From: Lottia gigantea
Taxonomy: Eukaryota > Mollusca > Gastropoda > Lottiidae
Assembly (NCBI RefSeq): GCF_000327385.1
Contig: NW_008710950.1
Span: forward strand, 555,167-619,166
Direction: 5' to 3'
DNA length: 64,000 nt
Part shown: one piece after another, positions 13,517-26,320 of the stretch
Numbering within the stretch: the first letter of the stretch is position 1
Layout of the letters: each line of letters starts with the position of its first letter
The notes under the pieces: model-generated
Database searches by the model: none
Seen by the model: the letters and a program-made list of their open reading frames with translations, nothing else
Told to the model about the DNA's origin: nothing
Position numbers and translations under genes: made by a program

Positions 13517-13882
13517 GAAATGAAATGAATGGAGTTTTACGTCCTACTCTTCTGCACCTTGTGGGCTAATGAAGATGGGCAACGCCATGCAGGGTGCCAT
13601 GAGGGAAATTTTGCCAGGACACGGCATTAGCCTGCTCTTTTTCGATTTCCAACTGTCGAGGGATCTTTAACGTGCACAGCCTGTAGCACACAAGGCCTCG
13701 GTTTATTGTCCCATCTGAACGACTAGACGCTTTTTCCATGTCAGCCCCTCTTACCTGCATCACTGACAGGGGGAAACCGGGTTGAAAAATCCGAAGGTAT
13801 TATCTCGACCTATGCTGGGATTGAAGCCTGGACCTTCAGGTTAGCGAGCAAGCATCTAACTCACTGAGCCACCGCGGCTCCC
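13517..13882 (-). mobile_element. tRNA-derived SINE, whole copy with 17-bp target duplication
   Basis: The element is flanked by perfect direct repeats GATACTATGGTGGAAAC (13500-13516 and 13883-13899). On the minus strand the head begins GGAGCCGCGGTGGCTCAG. It has an A-box-like TGGCTCAGTGAG and a B-box-like segment GGTCCAGGCTTCAATCCC, so the head is tRNA-derived with an internal pol III promoter. The body contains a Pro-rich-looking but non-coding central segment, and the tail ends ATTTCATTTC. Length is 366 bp. Its mobilising LINE partner is not in the window. A truncated copy lies at 60372-60530. Confidence 0.85.
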
Positions 13883-15967
13883 GATACTATGGTGGAAACT
13901 AAAGCAGTAGGTTCATAGAGTCACTAAAAAGGACAAGATCAAACAATGCTATAATCACAGTCAAGTAGTCAATTTCAAATATAACCCTTTTAATCATTAA
14001 TGTTGCTTGAAAGCATTTCTTATAGCTTTCAAACGGCTTGCAAAAAATCTGGCTAGCTAAACAGTACAGGAACTAATTAAATACTGGTTGAGTCCTGACA
14101 AGATGGACCCATTCGATGAGCAAATGACACTTTATCTAAGCATGTGCAACAGGAACAGCAAATGAAGAGAGGAAATTATCAATTATGCATAAGCACTGAA
14201 ACAATTAACTAACTTGTTGACAGTTTGCACAATATTTTTTTCTATGGCTTGAGTAACAACTGGAGTGTCTGTACAGGGCTTATTTCTGTATCTATTAATG
14301 ATTCAATCCATGCCTTCAATTTCTTTTTTTTTCAAACTGTATACAAACATATGAAAGTCTCACAATTTCTGAACAAAGCCATATATGTGGTCAAAAATCC
14401 TCCATGTTGAGCAGAAATTTCTAGATTTCACAAGCATGTAACTTAATAGCTGACAGACACAAAAATATTATGCCGAATTCAGTTATCAGAGCCGTTCTGA
14501 ATAAGAATTTTCAAAATGCAATTTCCTAAGTCTGGTCTTTTAATAAGATATAGGAAATGTTAAGATTCTATTTTAAAAGTGAGAGAGTTTTGACGTCATT
14601 GATGTAGAAAAATAAGATGTCAATAAGAGGATGAAATCCAGTCTGTCTAGAACGAGATAACCTCACAATCTACCCTCTTCAATGACAATCCGTTTTATTT
14701 CATCTAATATTGATTAGTAGAGAAAAATTACCAATTCTTATTTATTTCTAACTAAACTTTAAAGTAAGGAAAGTGAGAAGGCTGTCTTGATTTTACCACA
14801 ATTTAAATCTGATGTTCAAGACCAAAATGGTGAACTTAACATGTTCATATATGTCATTGATATAAATAGATCTTGTCTCATAACATCAAATGTTCCATCA
14901 AGTAAACTTATATTAACAAGCTACAATGAGAATTAAAATGTTCAACACGATTACATTATTGAACAACAATTTTCCAAACGGCCTATTTCTATGGACAAGT
15001 GAACTAATAAGAAACAAACTTGAAAGACAATAAACAACTTGAATCTTATCTGATTTAACATGACAAATAATTAAGATTTAGAGGAAACTTGCCAATTTAC
15101 ACTAGTATACCCCTACATACTGTCATACAGCTACATTTCTTCATTTGTTAAGACTCTTAATCTAATAATTTTGATCAAATAATGATTGAAAAAAAAAACA
15201 GTATAAACGTTCCAATACCTCATCAATATACACGCTATCACACTATTTATTTTTTAATAAAGTATTGAATATAAAGTTTGTTTTGCATTTCCTATCATTA
15301 TCATCATATATGAAATCAAAAGCATTTAATACGTAAATTCATATAGAAGAATATTGATGACTGTGCTAATTTTATAGTTAAAAATCAATTTCATTGAATA
15401 TAGTACCTAGACTACCAACAAAGTATATAACATAATACCCTATAGCATACATCAAATCTATTACCCATATAAAGGTCAAAGTTCATTTAAGGTCAAACTG
15501 TGGTCAATATTGGCCTGAGGCCAAATGTAATATCAGTACAGCTCAGACAGTATGACCTATATATGACTTGTCTGTTAGGTCAACATGACCTATATACCTA
15601 TACAAATGTTTAAGCTAGCTGTAGACAGCTAACTATCTAGGATAGAGAAGGATAAAATATTATTAAGACTAGATTGGGATTTAAAGACAGTGTAATGAAT
15701 GTTATATGTAGTAATCTGTAGCCCACGAAATGTTTTTATCCTTTCAACAAAATATTGTTAGGTGTAGACTATTTTACCACAGAATTAAGAGTTGAATATA
15801 GGTTAATACGTTAAGTTTTCAATCCAAACCTTTTAATATAAACAGGAGTATAAACTAGGGTTGACCTGTGGGGTTTTTGTTTTAGATCGTCTTAAGAGTA
15901 TTGTAAAGAGCAAATAATAGTAGCAGCTTTTATGATAGTGACGTCTCACACAAGTTGCTTAGTTTAA

Positions 15968-16035
15968 AGGGATTGTAAAGAGGTTTTCTAAACTTTTTAT
16001 GTGTATATCCTTTCGAATAGTGACATCATAGAATG
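15968..16035 (+). repeat. Single arm of the 4161 foldback family
   Basis: Begins GGGATTGTAAAGAGGTTTTC like the arms of the element at 4161-4480 and continues with a short similar stretch. No matching opposite arm was found nearby, so it is a remnant. Confidence 0.45.
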
Positions 16036-17859
16036 CATAGTTAGTGCAAGAACCAAGTACCTTGAATTTTAAGATATATATGCACATGCATACCTTGTAC
16101 AATAATTAACAAGAGCATCCTGCTTGTTTTTTGGGTAGTATAAAGTCTACTTTTTTGAGCTATGTAAACCATACTCAAATTGTATGTCGGCTGCTGATCC
16201 TACCTGAAAAATGTGGGGATTGCTTTTGAATCATGGGATGTGGAAATATATAATTTGCTTGACTATAACATACAGAATTGTTGATACACGACCACATTAA
16301 GTTGTATTCACCGATATAACATGCAAGCACTATCAATTAACCACCCATCAAAAATTATAATCTATTTTGACTATCAAGAAAAGGAAGCAGACACAGAGTG
16401 ACTTCAGCTTCTCTGAAAGATTAAGCAAGCTCTGCCTTGCTAGAATCTTTTGATATGATTCTTTCAAAGTTGATATCTAATTCAATATTGAAGCTAAAAA
16501 ATAAGTCTGATCAACTAAAAAAGAATAGACTGTTCTGTCTAAAATTGGTAATAAATATGAGTACTTTCTTTAAATTATAACCAATATAAACCTACATTGA
16601 ATTCTTTAATTCACTTGAAATATTTCTTCCTTCACATATCATATCAGCATATCTAGCTGAATCTGCGACATCATGTATTAAAATCATTCTCTTCCAGCGA
16701 ATACTCGTAATGTCATGAGACTTAATTGTGTTAGTCAGTGACATTTATCATTTAGAAAATGTTTTTTTATAATTTGTTTTGTGGAACTTTGCTAGACGTT
16801 TTAACAGTAGGAGAAAAACAGAAATCAATTCTTAGGAAAAGCAATTACAGTAATTTTTAATAAGCTGTCTAGACATTGGATTAACAATACATCTTTTCTT
16901 TATATCTAAACAAATTTATCTCCAGTTAAAACGCAATAAGCCTTACAGACGCACATTTTTATTTCAATAACATAATTATCTGTTTTTCATCAAATATTTT
17001 CATGTCACAATATAGGCCTACTGACAACCATCAATAGTTTACAGTAACCTTTCCACATTAAATTGGAATAAATATTTTTATCTTCTGCTCGAGCTATGAT
17101 TCACTTTATAACTGATTTTGACTGAAAACATGTAGACCTTCAGCTTGTTATTTGAAATAATGGGGTTTAAGTGAGATGAATGAACTCAATATTGATGTGC
17201 TCTTACAGATTTGGCTAATTTACAACCTTTACATTGCTTATAAAGAAATAAATTATGGAAAGTGGTTATACATTAGTTGATATGGTATATTTTGATTGGA
17301 CCTCAACATGTGATCATTTTATCAAGTAGAATTTAATCCAGTGAGATATTTTTTTTTAACTAACCATACATTGCCATTCTTATTCTACACTGCAGATAAA
17401 CTTCTTACATTCATACAAAATATTTTATGGATTCTGAACAAAGACTTTGCTGTTCAGATTTTGGTGCATTTATTTCTTTACTTTAAGCTGCACACTAGAA
17501 AAAATTTAGTTTTTTTTTCAACCAAAACTACATGGGTTACCAATGTCAAGATTTGTATATTGTTGAAAACTACACTTAAAATAATATAAGCTTATATACT
17601 TTAAGATTTAAACTTCTATTGCTTCAGGTTTTGCACTGAAAATATTAATTAGATTTATCTGGTTTGGTTCCATCTAAATACCTCAGTTCCCTTTGCCATG
17701 GGTAATTACCTCATTCCGTTAAATTACATAAGAGGAAAAATATCATAGGGCACCATTTTTAGTCTTAACATACCATTATTACATCAGATTGAGGTCAATC
17801 ATGCCATTACAGTGGTAGAACTTACTATTTCAACACCAGCTAAGAGATTCGTGACTAAC
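16036..17859. other. Gene-free stretch
   Basis: AT-rich. A minus-strand segment near 16400-16490 has a good acceptor (TTATTTTTTAG) and an open frame to a stop, but two frames look equally plausible, so it is not called. Confidence 0.3.
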
Positions 17860-18046
17860 CCCAAGCCTCACTGATCTGCATTGTTGTGTTGACAATGTGA
17901 AGAAAGGTATCTTCTTTATTGACGCAAGCATCTGCATGCCTACAGATTCCTTCAAATTGTGGAGAATCCTGTAAGTTTATTCTTGAAACGATGCAAGTGC
18001 TAGGATGTCCTAGGATGTTAACTTCTAAAACTGTTTCTAGGATATT
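17860..18046 (-). CDS. Candidate coding exon, unidentified protein
   Basis: 187 bases on the minus strand, 62 codons plus one base. It is open from a tandem acceptor (TTGCAGTAG) to a GTTAGT donor. It encodes NILETVLEVNILGHPSTC, then IVSRINLQDSPQFEGICRHA and NKEDTFLHIVNTTMQISEAW. Composition is about 43% GC in a poorer background. Incoming phase is 0 and fits the exon at 22722-22754; outgoing phase 1 fits 13233-13279. I recognise no family. It is the best-supported piece of the proposed minus-strand gene that starts at 26352. Confidence 0.4.
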
Positions 18047-18875
18047 CTACTGCAAGATCGTTGTGAGAATAGGTTGCCAGATTGACTCATGCACACATCA
18101 TGTTAAATATGAAGGAATATAACATAATCAGCAGAAATGTCAGCAAATTTCTGATTTTGTAAAACCTACTTTTCTTAAATCATTTATGAGTGTCAAAATC
18201 AATATATTCAACTCTCCTGGAAATATATTATAAAAAAAGCATACATTTTGGCGAAAAAAATTAGGGTCATCATAAGAAAAGGCTGTCTGGTGACAAATTC
18301 TGATTCAACCACTCATCCAGGAAGTATAGTCAAAAGATTATTAAAATTAACATATAGATGATATGCTGGAGCAAAATTAAAACATGGCGACATAACCAAT
18401 CATTTTATTGGCATCAAATAGAAAATTTCAACCCTTCAACTCTGTTAAACCTCTGATTTAACATTTCATTAATGAAAGTTATTAACCTTTCTACACCACA
18501 ACCTTCACTACAGACAACATACTGTTCACTTTATCATTATTTTAACTCAACATGGCATACTTGAATATACAAGAATTTATTTTCAGTTTAAATACATTTC
18601 ACTTTTCAACACAGAGACAAAATGGGGTCAAGGCAGATCAAAGGTCAATAATGAGGTCATGAATGCCAGGTATGAAGAGTAGACTGGTAGGTGATCTATT
18701 ATTAGTAACAAGTGGAAAGAGAAATGATGTGATAAACATGTTTTGTCTAAGTTGAAAAATGTAACAGAACTGTATATAAAATTATAGTCCTATGGATCAA
18801 TTAGAAACTCTGCTTAAACCATATTTGAATGTTTCAAAATGATAAATCAACAGTTGAAGGTTTAGCTCCCATTAG
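18047..18875. other. Gene-free stretch
   Basis: AT-rich non-coding sequence; nothing recognised. Confidence 0.35.
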
Positions 18876-18935
18876 TTGAAAAGATAGCTTGCCAGGCAAG
18901 GTACCATACACAGTCTCTTGCAGCTATCTGAAAAG
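18876..18935 (+). repeat. 5'-end fragment of a pearl/HINE-like element
   Basis: Carries AGATAGCTTGCCAGGCAAGG and a decayed TACGCCCAC-type block, like the 5' ends at 3299 and 28401, with no core units following. Confidence 0.5.
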
Positions 18936-19071
18936 ATACATTGTTATTTGGGAAAAAAAATACAAATTTGCTCAAATTTAAGAACTGTGGAAGTTGTAAT
19001 TCAAAATCTGTATGAATATCTAATTCATTTATAAGTTAAGCTCATAACAAATTTTTCCTTCAAATCTTTTT

Positions 19072-19225
19072 TTAAGGGATTGTTAAGAGGTTTCTCAACA
19101 ATTTCATGTTTATAGGAAACTCTGTACTTCAATAGTGGTCCCTGCATATCAGTCCAAATTGACCTAACTCGATGACATCTGCTTTAACCAATCAAATTTC
19201 TACCCTCTCCAGCACTATCCTTTTG
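19072..19225 (+). repeat. Foldback-family arm fused to a second dispersed repeat
   Basis: Begins GGGATTGTTAAGAGGTTT (family of 4161-4480). Further on, CAATCAAATTTCTACCCTCTCCAGC resembles sequence near 23472-23495, as two diverged copies of one dispersed repeat. Confidence 0.35.
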
Positions 19226-19615
19226 CAACACTATAAAGCATTCCGTTCTTGGTCGATAAAATGTGCCCATTTACATTACAGTAAATTCAAGTGGTCTGAG
19301 AACTGTTCTTCAGTTGTAGTGTACAAATGAAAAGTGCCTTGGCACAGTAATCTGTGGAACTCTTCATGAAGAAGTTAAAATTAACCCTCTAAGTCACTTC
19401 ATTTAATCAAAGACAATGAACAATTTTACTGAATAATGACAAAATTCTGCGGTAAAAGGTGAACGTCGCTTCTTACGCATTCACAGTGAAGCATTCTCGG
19501 AACAGTTACCATTACAAAAATTTATTGAGTCTCTTTTGAAAACCATTCCAAGATCACCTCCCCAAGGTGGGCCAGAAATGGAACGGATCTCAGAACGCTT
19601 ACACAACATTACACA

Positions 19616-20181
19616 AAGATAGCTTGTCAGACAAGGTAACATACGCCCACTATCAGCTGTCGGAAATGATAACAAAGTCTGTAGTGGTTTAAAATGTGAA
19701 AAAAATTATCCGATTGTTACTAATTTCAAGCTTAACTCAGGTCTCATACCAAGTTTCATCAAGATCGGATAAAAAAAGTAGTCTCTATCAGGCCTACAAG
19801 CCAAATTAGACGCATTGAATTAATTCAAGGGCAATAACTCAAACACCATTCATCCAATTATTACCATTTTTGAACTTGAGATCTCATTAATTTATACATA
19901 TGCATACCAAGTTTCATCGAGATCATATAAAAACTACAGCCTGTATTATGACTACAAGCCAAATCTGAAGTGTTTATACTAAGTCAAGGGCAATAACTCT
20001 AAAACCATTCATCAGATTATGACCAAATGCAAACTTGACTGAGATCGCATCAATATATACATGCATACCAAGTTTCATCAAGATCAGATTAAAGCTGTAG
20101 CCTCTCGAGTGCATGTACAAGAAATGTGGACGGACGGACCGACGGCAATATACATCCACATTTCCATGTGGGCATGTAAAA
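19616..20181 (+). mobile_element. Pearl/HINE-like element, subfamily B
   Basis: It starts AAGATAGCTTGTCAGACAAG with CATACGCCCAC and ends with a decayed hairpin (TATACATCCACATTTCC..GTGGGCATGTA). Core units differ from subfamily A but keep the skeleton CCAAGTTTCATC..AAGATC, TACAAGCCAAAT, CAAGGGCAATAACT. Three core units are visible. It looks old. Confidence 0.6.
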
Positions 20182-20280
20182 ATCATCTGTACCGTTCCGG
20201 GAATCGTTCAGAGAATGTATCAATTTTGTAATGTAAAAGGGGTAATAGTGTTTATCGAGGTGGTTATATATTAAACATAG

Positions 20281-20896
20281 GCTTGCGGCAAGTCTCATAA
20301 GCGAATACGCCCACCAGCAGCTTGATAAAGAGCTAAATGTGAACTGTAAAACAAACTCTATATCATAGCCTGTAGAGTGAGTACGAGCCAAAAAAGTGAA
20401 AAAAACGCGATATCTCTCAAGATAATCATCTGATCCTCACCAAATTCAATAGTGCACATCTTCAAAATGATTTTGAGACACATACAAAAGATCAAGAGAT
20501 TCCATTGAGAATTGTAAGCTGTAGAGTGAGCACGAGCCAAAAAAGTGAAAAAAACAAACGTGATATCAGAGTTTTATGCGATATCTCACATCTTCATAAT
20601 GATATTGACAAAAGATCAAAAGAATCTATAGAGAATTGTAGGCTGTAGAGTGAGCACAAGGTAAATTGAACGGACGCACCAAAGCGAAATCAGAGTTTTA
20701 TGCGATATCTCTCAAGAAAATCATTGGATCATCACCAAATTCAATAGTGCTCATCTTAATAATGATATTGACACACATACAAAAGATCAAAAGAATCTAT
20801 AGAGAATTGTAGCCTGTAAGGTGAGCACGAGTTAAATGTGAATGGACAAACTGACGGACCGACAGGGGCAACCACAATATAAGTGTGGGCGTATAA
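20281..20896 (+). mobile_element. Pearl/HINE-like element, subfamily C
   Basis: 5' end has GAATACGCCCACCAGCAGC and 3' end GTGTGGGCGTATAAAA. The tandem core unit of roughly 165-170 bp contains GAGTGAGCACGAG, GCGATATCTCTCAAG and CACCAAATTCAATAGTGC. The ends match subfamilies A and B, but the core is almost unrelated. Confidence 0.6.
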
Positions 20897-20959
20897 AAAT
20901 AAAAGCTGTTGACAAATCCACATCTATGTATTTTATGATGTCACTATCACAAAAATTCT

Positions 20960-21355
20960 TATGTCAATAGCAGATTTTGCTCAACAAGCCAATTTGAATA
21001 ATCTAAGGACAGTGCCGTACCTGCCAAATTGGACCATGACCAAGATCTCATCAATATACAAATGTATGTTTCATCAACATTGGATAAAAACCGTAACCGT
21101 GTATACAATGCAATTTTCACCAGTTTTGTTAGGACAAGGGGCAATAACTTTAAAATTGTTCATTATTACTGCCAAATAAAGATCAGATCAAAACTGTATC
21201 ATCTATCATCTCTGTCTACAAGCCAAATTTGACACATTTTTACTAATTCCAAGCCAATTACTGAAAAACTGTTCATCTAATAATTGTCTAATTGAATTTA
21301 AATCTCATCAATATATTCATGCAGACCAAGTTTCATCAAGATCAGATTGTAAATG
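20960..21355 (+). repeat. Core remnant of pearl/HINE-like subfamily B
   Basis: Decayed core units with GACCATGACCAAGATC, ACAAGCCAAATTTGACAC and CAAGTTTCATCAAGATCAG. No terminal sequences remain. Confidence 0.45.
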
Positions 21356-21399
21356 GCAGCTTTTCTTTGTTTTTAAAGATGGAGTCTTTCATTTGTTTT

Positions 21400-21752
21400 T
21401 TTTTTAATCCATTATTGTGTGTCAAACACCAATAGAAATCGATTGGCCGGTTATCCTAACGACTTCCGAGTACAAGAGTTAATCTGTGCGGTCCCTAATT
21501 AACTCGTAATTAGCTAATTACTGAGGGAATCCCTGTGTTTACATTTCCAATAGTCTCGATTTCCAATGTTTAATTTGATTGGCTATTATTTTTAAAGGAA
21601 TAACCAGTGTATATGGTCAGGGACATCCGTGATTGGTTAAAAATCGTTTAAATATGCACGCATGTGTACTCCCCGCATTCCTTTCTTTTCTCACAACAAT
21701 ATGACGACTCCAATAATGCACAGTTTACAATTTAAAAAGGCTTCCAATTCAG
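21400..21752. other. GC-richer, possible promoter region
   Basis: Contains several ATTGG/CCAAT-type boxes (for example near 21440, 21578, 21633) in a stretch of higher CpG content, just ahead of the candidate coding segment at 21753. This is suggestive only. Confidence 0.2.
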
Positions 21753-21902
21753 AATATAAAGGGAACAAGGAAGAAATGGGATCATGAAAATCCAAGAATA
21801 TGTTTAGATAAGGATGTCTATGAACATTGGTGTAATTTCATGGAGGGGAATCAGTTAAAATCCCATAGTGAAGCAGCCACTCGCTTGCTCAACAGTCGGT
21901 AA
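21753..21902 (+). CDS. Candidate short coding segment, unidentified
   Basis: After an acceptor-like CCAATTCAG, 49 codons are open to TAA TAA: GTRKKWDHENPRICLDKD followed by YEHWCNFMEGNQ and SHSEAATRLLNSR. The residue pattern (basic start, Trp pair, then an Ala/Leu amphipathic end) looks protein-like, and the stretch is more GC-rich than its flanks. An overlapping frame starts at ATG 21701 (MTTPIMHSLQ). It may be the last exon of a small gene or a decayed fragment of a multicopy one. Confidence 0.3.
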   Translation, partial: NIKGTRKKWDHENPRICLDKDVYEHWCNFMEGNQLKSHSEAATRLLNSR

Positions 21903-22721
21903 TAATGACATCATTTGGTCACATGAACAAAGTCACAAGTCTGAATTTAGCTTCTCAAAGCAGATTTGATTAAATGACTTCCCCCAGCCTTTCTACGTCC
22001 ACATACAGTATTTTAACACATGAATATTTGTATAATTCATTAAAAACACTGATTAATCAATACGTAAGCATGATTTGATCAAGAAAAATTAGCAAATGCA
22101 TCTTGCATCAAGTAGGACTGTTAGAATATATCGATATATATTGCAATACAGAATACAAGGAAACTATATATCAATACCAATCTATGGTTATCAGTATTAA
22201 CGATATTTTTCCTTTGACTTTTTCTTTGCATTCGTTCCTGATTAAGGATGTCATGATTTTTATATCTACAAAATTGGTGTTGTTTATGCTATGAAAAATG
22301 TCATTATCATTGTAAGCTAAATTACTTTAAAGTGAAAAAATATAACAATTACTTAAAATATGAAGTTAGTTTTGTTTTGATTACATTTCACGACAATCAA
22401 AAACCAGTCTACCGTAGACACTATGGCGAACACTGAAAAAAAGTCAATTTTGGTTTTGAAGTTGCTTACATATAAGAAAAAAGATGAAATATCAACTCAA
22501 TGATATTTTACAATATGTATCACATTACAGGGAAATGAAACACAACATATCGTAAAAGGATTTTCAGCCGCAATACACAGCCAAGAAAAAGGCATATTAA
22601 AAGGATTTATTTCACATGAAATTAAATCAAGTCTATTGGTTTTACCAGTTACTTTAAAAAAAACACTGGTTAGCATTAAAGCAAATAAAGCAGTCTTTGA
22701 AAAGACTATATTTTTACTTAC

Positions 22722-22754
22722 CACTGGCAACAACTGTATTATACAGTAATAAGG
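22722..22754 (-). CDS. Candidate 33-base microexon
   Basis: Minus-strand segment bounded by a good acceptor (TATGATTTCAG) and a consensus donor (GTG|GTAAGT), open in phase 0 as PYYCIIQLLPV. Phase fits both candidate neighbours (23044-23155 and 17860-18046). So short an exon could occur by chance. Confidence 0.25.
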
Positions 22755-23043
22755 CTGAAATCATAAAGATACCAAGTTAAAACAATGGAATGAATCATAG
22801 TAGTGGTAATATAAAAACTAAATGTGACTATTTTTTTTTTAATCAGTTTTGTGACTTTGAAGGTGAAGTCATAAAAAAAAATTGCAAATTCATATGAAGG
22901 TAAAAGCTTATGTCTTTTCCCTTTTTGAAAATTTTAACTAAAAATATTCAAGCATTAAGTCAAAAAAAGTTAAACAAGTTTTAATAATATAGGATCATGA
23001 GAAAAGGACGTTAATGAACCAATCAGCAATAAATTTCACATAC

Positions 23044-23155
23044 AACCCTCTGGGAGTGAACAGTAGCAAAAATTTGATTTATAAAATGGTTAACGTAAAG
23101 ATACTTTAAAAAGGGTTTAGATATTTTATCACGCATAATAGGCCCAATTCTAAAA
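23044..23155 (-). CDS. Candidate second exon of unidentified minus-strand gene
   Basis: 112 bases between a strong acceptor (TTTTTTTACAG) and a GTATGT donor: one completing base and 37 codons, FRIGPIMRDKISKPFLKYLY then VNHFINQIFATVHSQRV. The incoming phase fits the candidate first exon (AAA TG|). GC content is only slightly above background. No homology is recognised. Confidence 0.25.
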
Positions 23156-23412
23156 CTGTAAAAAAATGACATATTAACTGGTAATCCTTTCCAATATACT
23201 GGTACCAAGTCATTATTTGAACCTTCAAATGAAAATAGTTCTGGACACTCATGAATTTGAAGATTGAGATTTTGACAGTGAGCTAGGAACCTTACTATGA
23301 ATCAGCTTAGCTAAAAAATAGACTTAAATTAAAATTAGACCTAACCTTTGTTCAGTTTTTTATTGGCTTTTATTTTTAGTGAATATAGCCACTTCATTTA
23401 CCGTTTAAGGAC

Positions 23413-23511
23413 ACCCTCAAAAATGTTTGTCAAATTAACCCCATGACCTTGATTATATCTGTTTATAACTAATCAAATTTCTACTTTCTCCAGTGCTGTC
23501 ATTTTGAGGGT
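23413..23511. repeat. Small inverted-repeat element
   Basis: Bounded by ACCCTCAAAAATG and its near reverse complement CATTTTGAGGGT, about 100 bp overall. Internal sequence resembles 19170-19215. Probably a small MITE or remnant; no target duplication identified. Confidence 0.3.
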
Positions 23512-23559
23512 AGGTTAGGTCAACAGGTTAATTTGAGAACATTTAAAACAGCTAACATT

Positions 23560-26320
23560 AGACCCTAACTGAAGTTGATATATTAGAAATAAAACTGAAT
23601 GAATGTTTGGTCTAATTTGAATTGGACTGGCTACAAAAAATCATGTTTCTGACACTGTATACTTTGTACGGTGTGGGATGTTAATACAGTATCACAAATT
23701 ACAGTGGTTGCCGATAATCCTTAAACCCTGATTTCCGCACACTTTTTACTGGGAACAGAATATTTACTTTGTAAAATTACCCGTTAATCTGATGATTCGG
23801 TTTCTGGTTCTACACGGCCAATTACCAATATCTATAGTAACAAGAATTCATCATCCGGTCGTGTGTTTATTATTCTAATTGGCTTTCGGATTAGCGGTAT
23901 TTCTGATCGGTGTTCAATAAATCCTCATTATGAGATTATGCAATAATTTTGAGTTCACGTGTAAGCAGTTAGTTCAATTCATACCTGAACGTTAGCCCTA
24001 CGAAGTTACGGTACCTACAGAACTTTGTGTTTATGAATAACCGAAACTGTCTACAGGATTGGTATTTTTACGGTGAATCGTTGATCGATGTTTGATAAAT
24101 TGTCATTTTGGGAATAAGCAATTAATCTAATGATCTTGTTTTGGGTATTTTTTTCATTCAGACATACCCAAATTCCATCATGGTTATGGAACATATCGAA
24201 CGCTTTCGCTACAGAGACAAGGCATGGAAATTTTTGTTTATAAATAAGTGAATCCTTATTATTGAATGTTTCATTGTTATTATCAGGCTTTGTTATTGAA
24301 ATGAAAAATTATAAACCATCGGGGTTCTTCATAACATATTACTTTTATAGGCATCCAGTAAACACAATCATGTCTTTCACGTGTTGCCTACATGACAGGT
24401 GGGACATAACTCTAGTTATGGTATGTTTCAACCACCTGGAAATTCGTTTCATGGCACAATTTTATCAGGAATGGAAATGTGTGGATAAACGAGGCTTCAC
24501 TGTACTATAATCTCCATTCAAATATTCTAATCTATACATATTTTAATCTGTGTATATATTAATCTGTTAATCTTGTTTATATGTATTTATTGTTGTGTTT
24601 GTTTATATGTATATTGCTAGGGTAATGTAATGTACATATATTGTAAACCAGAATGTAAATGATAATAATGCTCATGCATTAGGCACATACACAATACTAT
24701 CGGCTAAGTGATATATTAAAAAGTATTATTACGTCCAGTATAATAATGTGTTTTAATGAAAAAAGAAGAGTTGAAAATAACTCAGAGAAGAAAAGATGTA
24801 ACCATATAATATAGTAAAATAGAAGCTTATCGGTTATAAAAAGTCATGTTTCTGACACATACATGTACGGAGTGGATACAGTATCACTGTAACATAATTT
24901 TTCTTTAATAGATTGCAAATTGTAAAATTGGCGTTGGAATATGTTTTGTTATTACAAAATAGTCTGATCTTCAAATCAAAGATAACCTGACCTCCGCATT
25001 TGCTTGTTTCGATAAACAATATCAGCTAGTAGAATGAATCCAGTAGTTTCAAGCAAGGTAAAATGTATTAATATATACTTTGACAAATACAAAATGGCGG
25101 ATTTCACTTATTACGAAACGTCACCAATTTTTATCGGCCGAATTTCCTTATAATCCTAAGCGGTAATGGGAATTCCAAGTGTCGTCTGCTAGAATGTAGT
25201 CCAAGGAATGAAGTCACGTGATCAACTAGTGAATTCCGTGTCAGCAGAAAATTTCTATGGAACACAAAGTGGACCATATTCTTATGTTGTTTCAGTGACT
25301 TTTAGCAATAAATCACGCTACATATCTTATTTTGTCAGTCACTATTTTTTTTTTTTAAAATCGTGGTTCTGGAAGGAATTGTCACTAGTTATAATGAATT
25401 GATATTAAAGATAAATACTAAGAGAAGTTAATTATACCACCCGGAATTCATACAACATGTTTTTCTCGACTTATTTATAGATCAAACATTGTACACGAAA
25501 ATAGGTGATGCATTTTGCCGCCGTTGCCGAGGTGGTTGCTCATGAAATATGGGTCAAAGTGAAGGGTTCATAAAGAAAATCGAAACATACCAATTTTAAT
25601 TATTTTGTGGAATATCTGAGGAAACATCTAAGACATAAAAAAAATGTGTTTTTGTAAGCTTTGACGAAACTTGGTGTTGAATCCTTATATCCACGAAAAT
25701 AGGTTACACCACTGTATATCAAGAGTCTTACAATTGTAAATGTAGTAAAACCTACAGTATTAGATCCTTTTCGGTTTCCTTTGATGGTATATTGATGCTT
25801 TATATGCAGTGATGGAAGTAGGGATTGAGTTGCACATGCACACACATAGTTCCATGTATCATAGACAGTTAGGCCTACTGCTAATCATATATCACCAGGC
25901 CAGCAAATACTAATGCAGCTTGACATATTGACACTGACAGCTTGTTATTGTGAATCAATGCATAGGTTTTTGTCTGAAGCTACTTAATTAGTTAACAGTA
26001 ATTTATATTAATAAATTTTATAATAGTGAATTGTGAAAGCATGTAATGATTTGTTGTCAGAGCCATTGAGTATATATACATAAACCTGACTGGTAAACTA
26101 AGCAGATAGGTAGGCATGTACTATATCAGTGTTATTGTTCCGGAAGTGCAATCAGAAAGTCAAAGTGTCTTGAAGTTTAGTAAGAAATAAGTTTTGCTTA
26201 CCAAACAATCCAAAACAAAAGAGCATGACGATGCAGCCCGTATCTCCTAAGATAATCGGGCAACTTGCATGAATTGCCAAACTTCGCTTTGGCGGTCATA
26301 AATGCGATATATTACTTTAC
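23560..26320. other. Gene-free stretch
   Basis: No coding segment could be supported. An ATGGCGGATTTC on the plus strand near 25092 opens only a short frame with no donor in a convincing place. Confidence 0.3.

Noticed and set aside
13566-13763. 65-codon minus-strand frame
   Set aside because: Lies inside the SINE; non-coding.
13800-13882. Genuine tRNA gene
   Set aside because: A- and B-box-like segments are present but no cloverleaf closes and the 17-bp duplication defines a SINE.
16400-16495. Terminal-exon-like segment on the minus strand
   Set aside because: Good acceptor, but its phase does not fit the neighbouring candidates and two frames compete.
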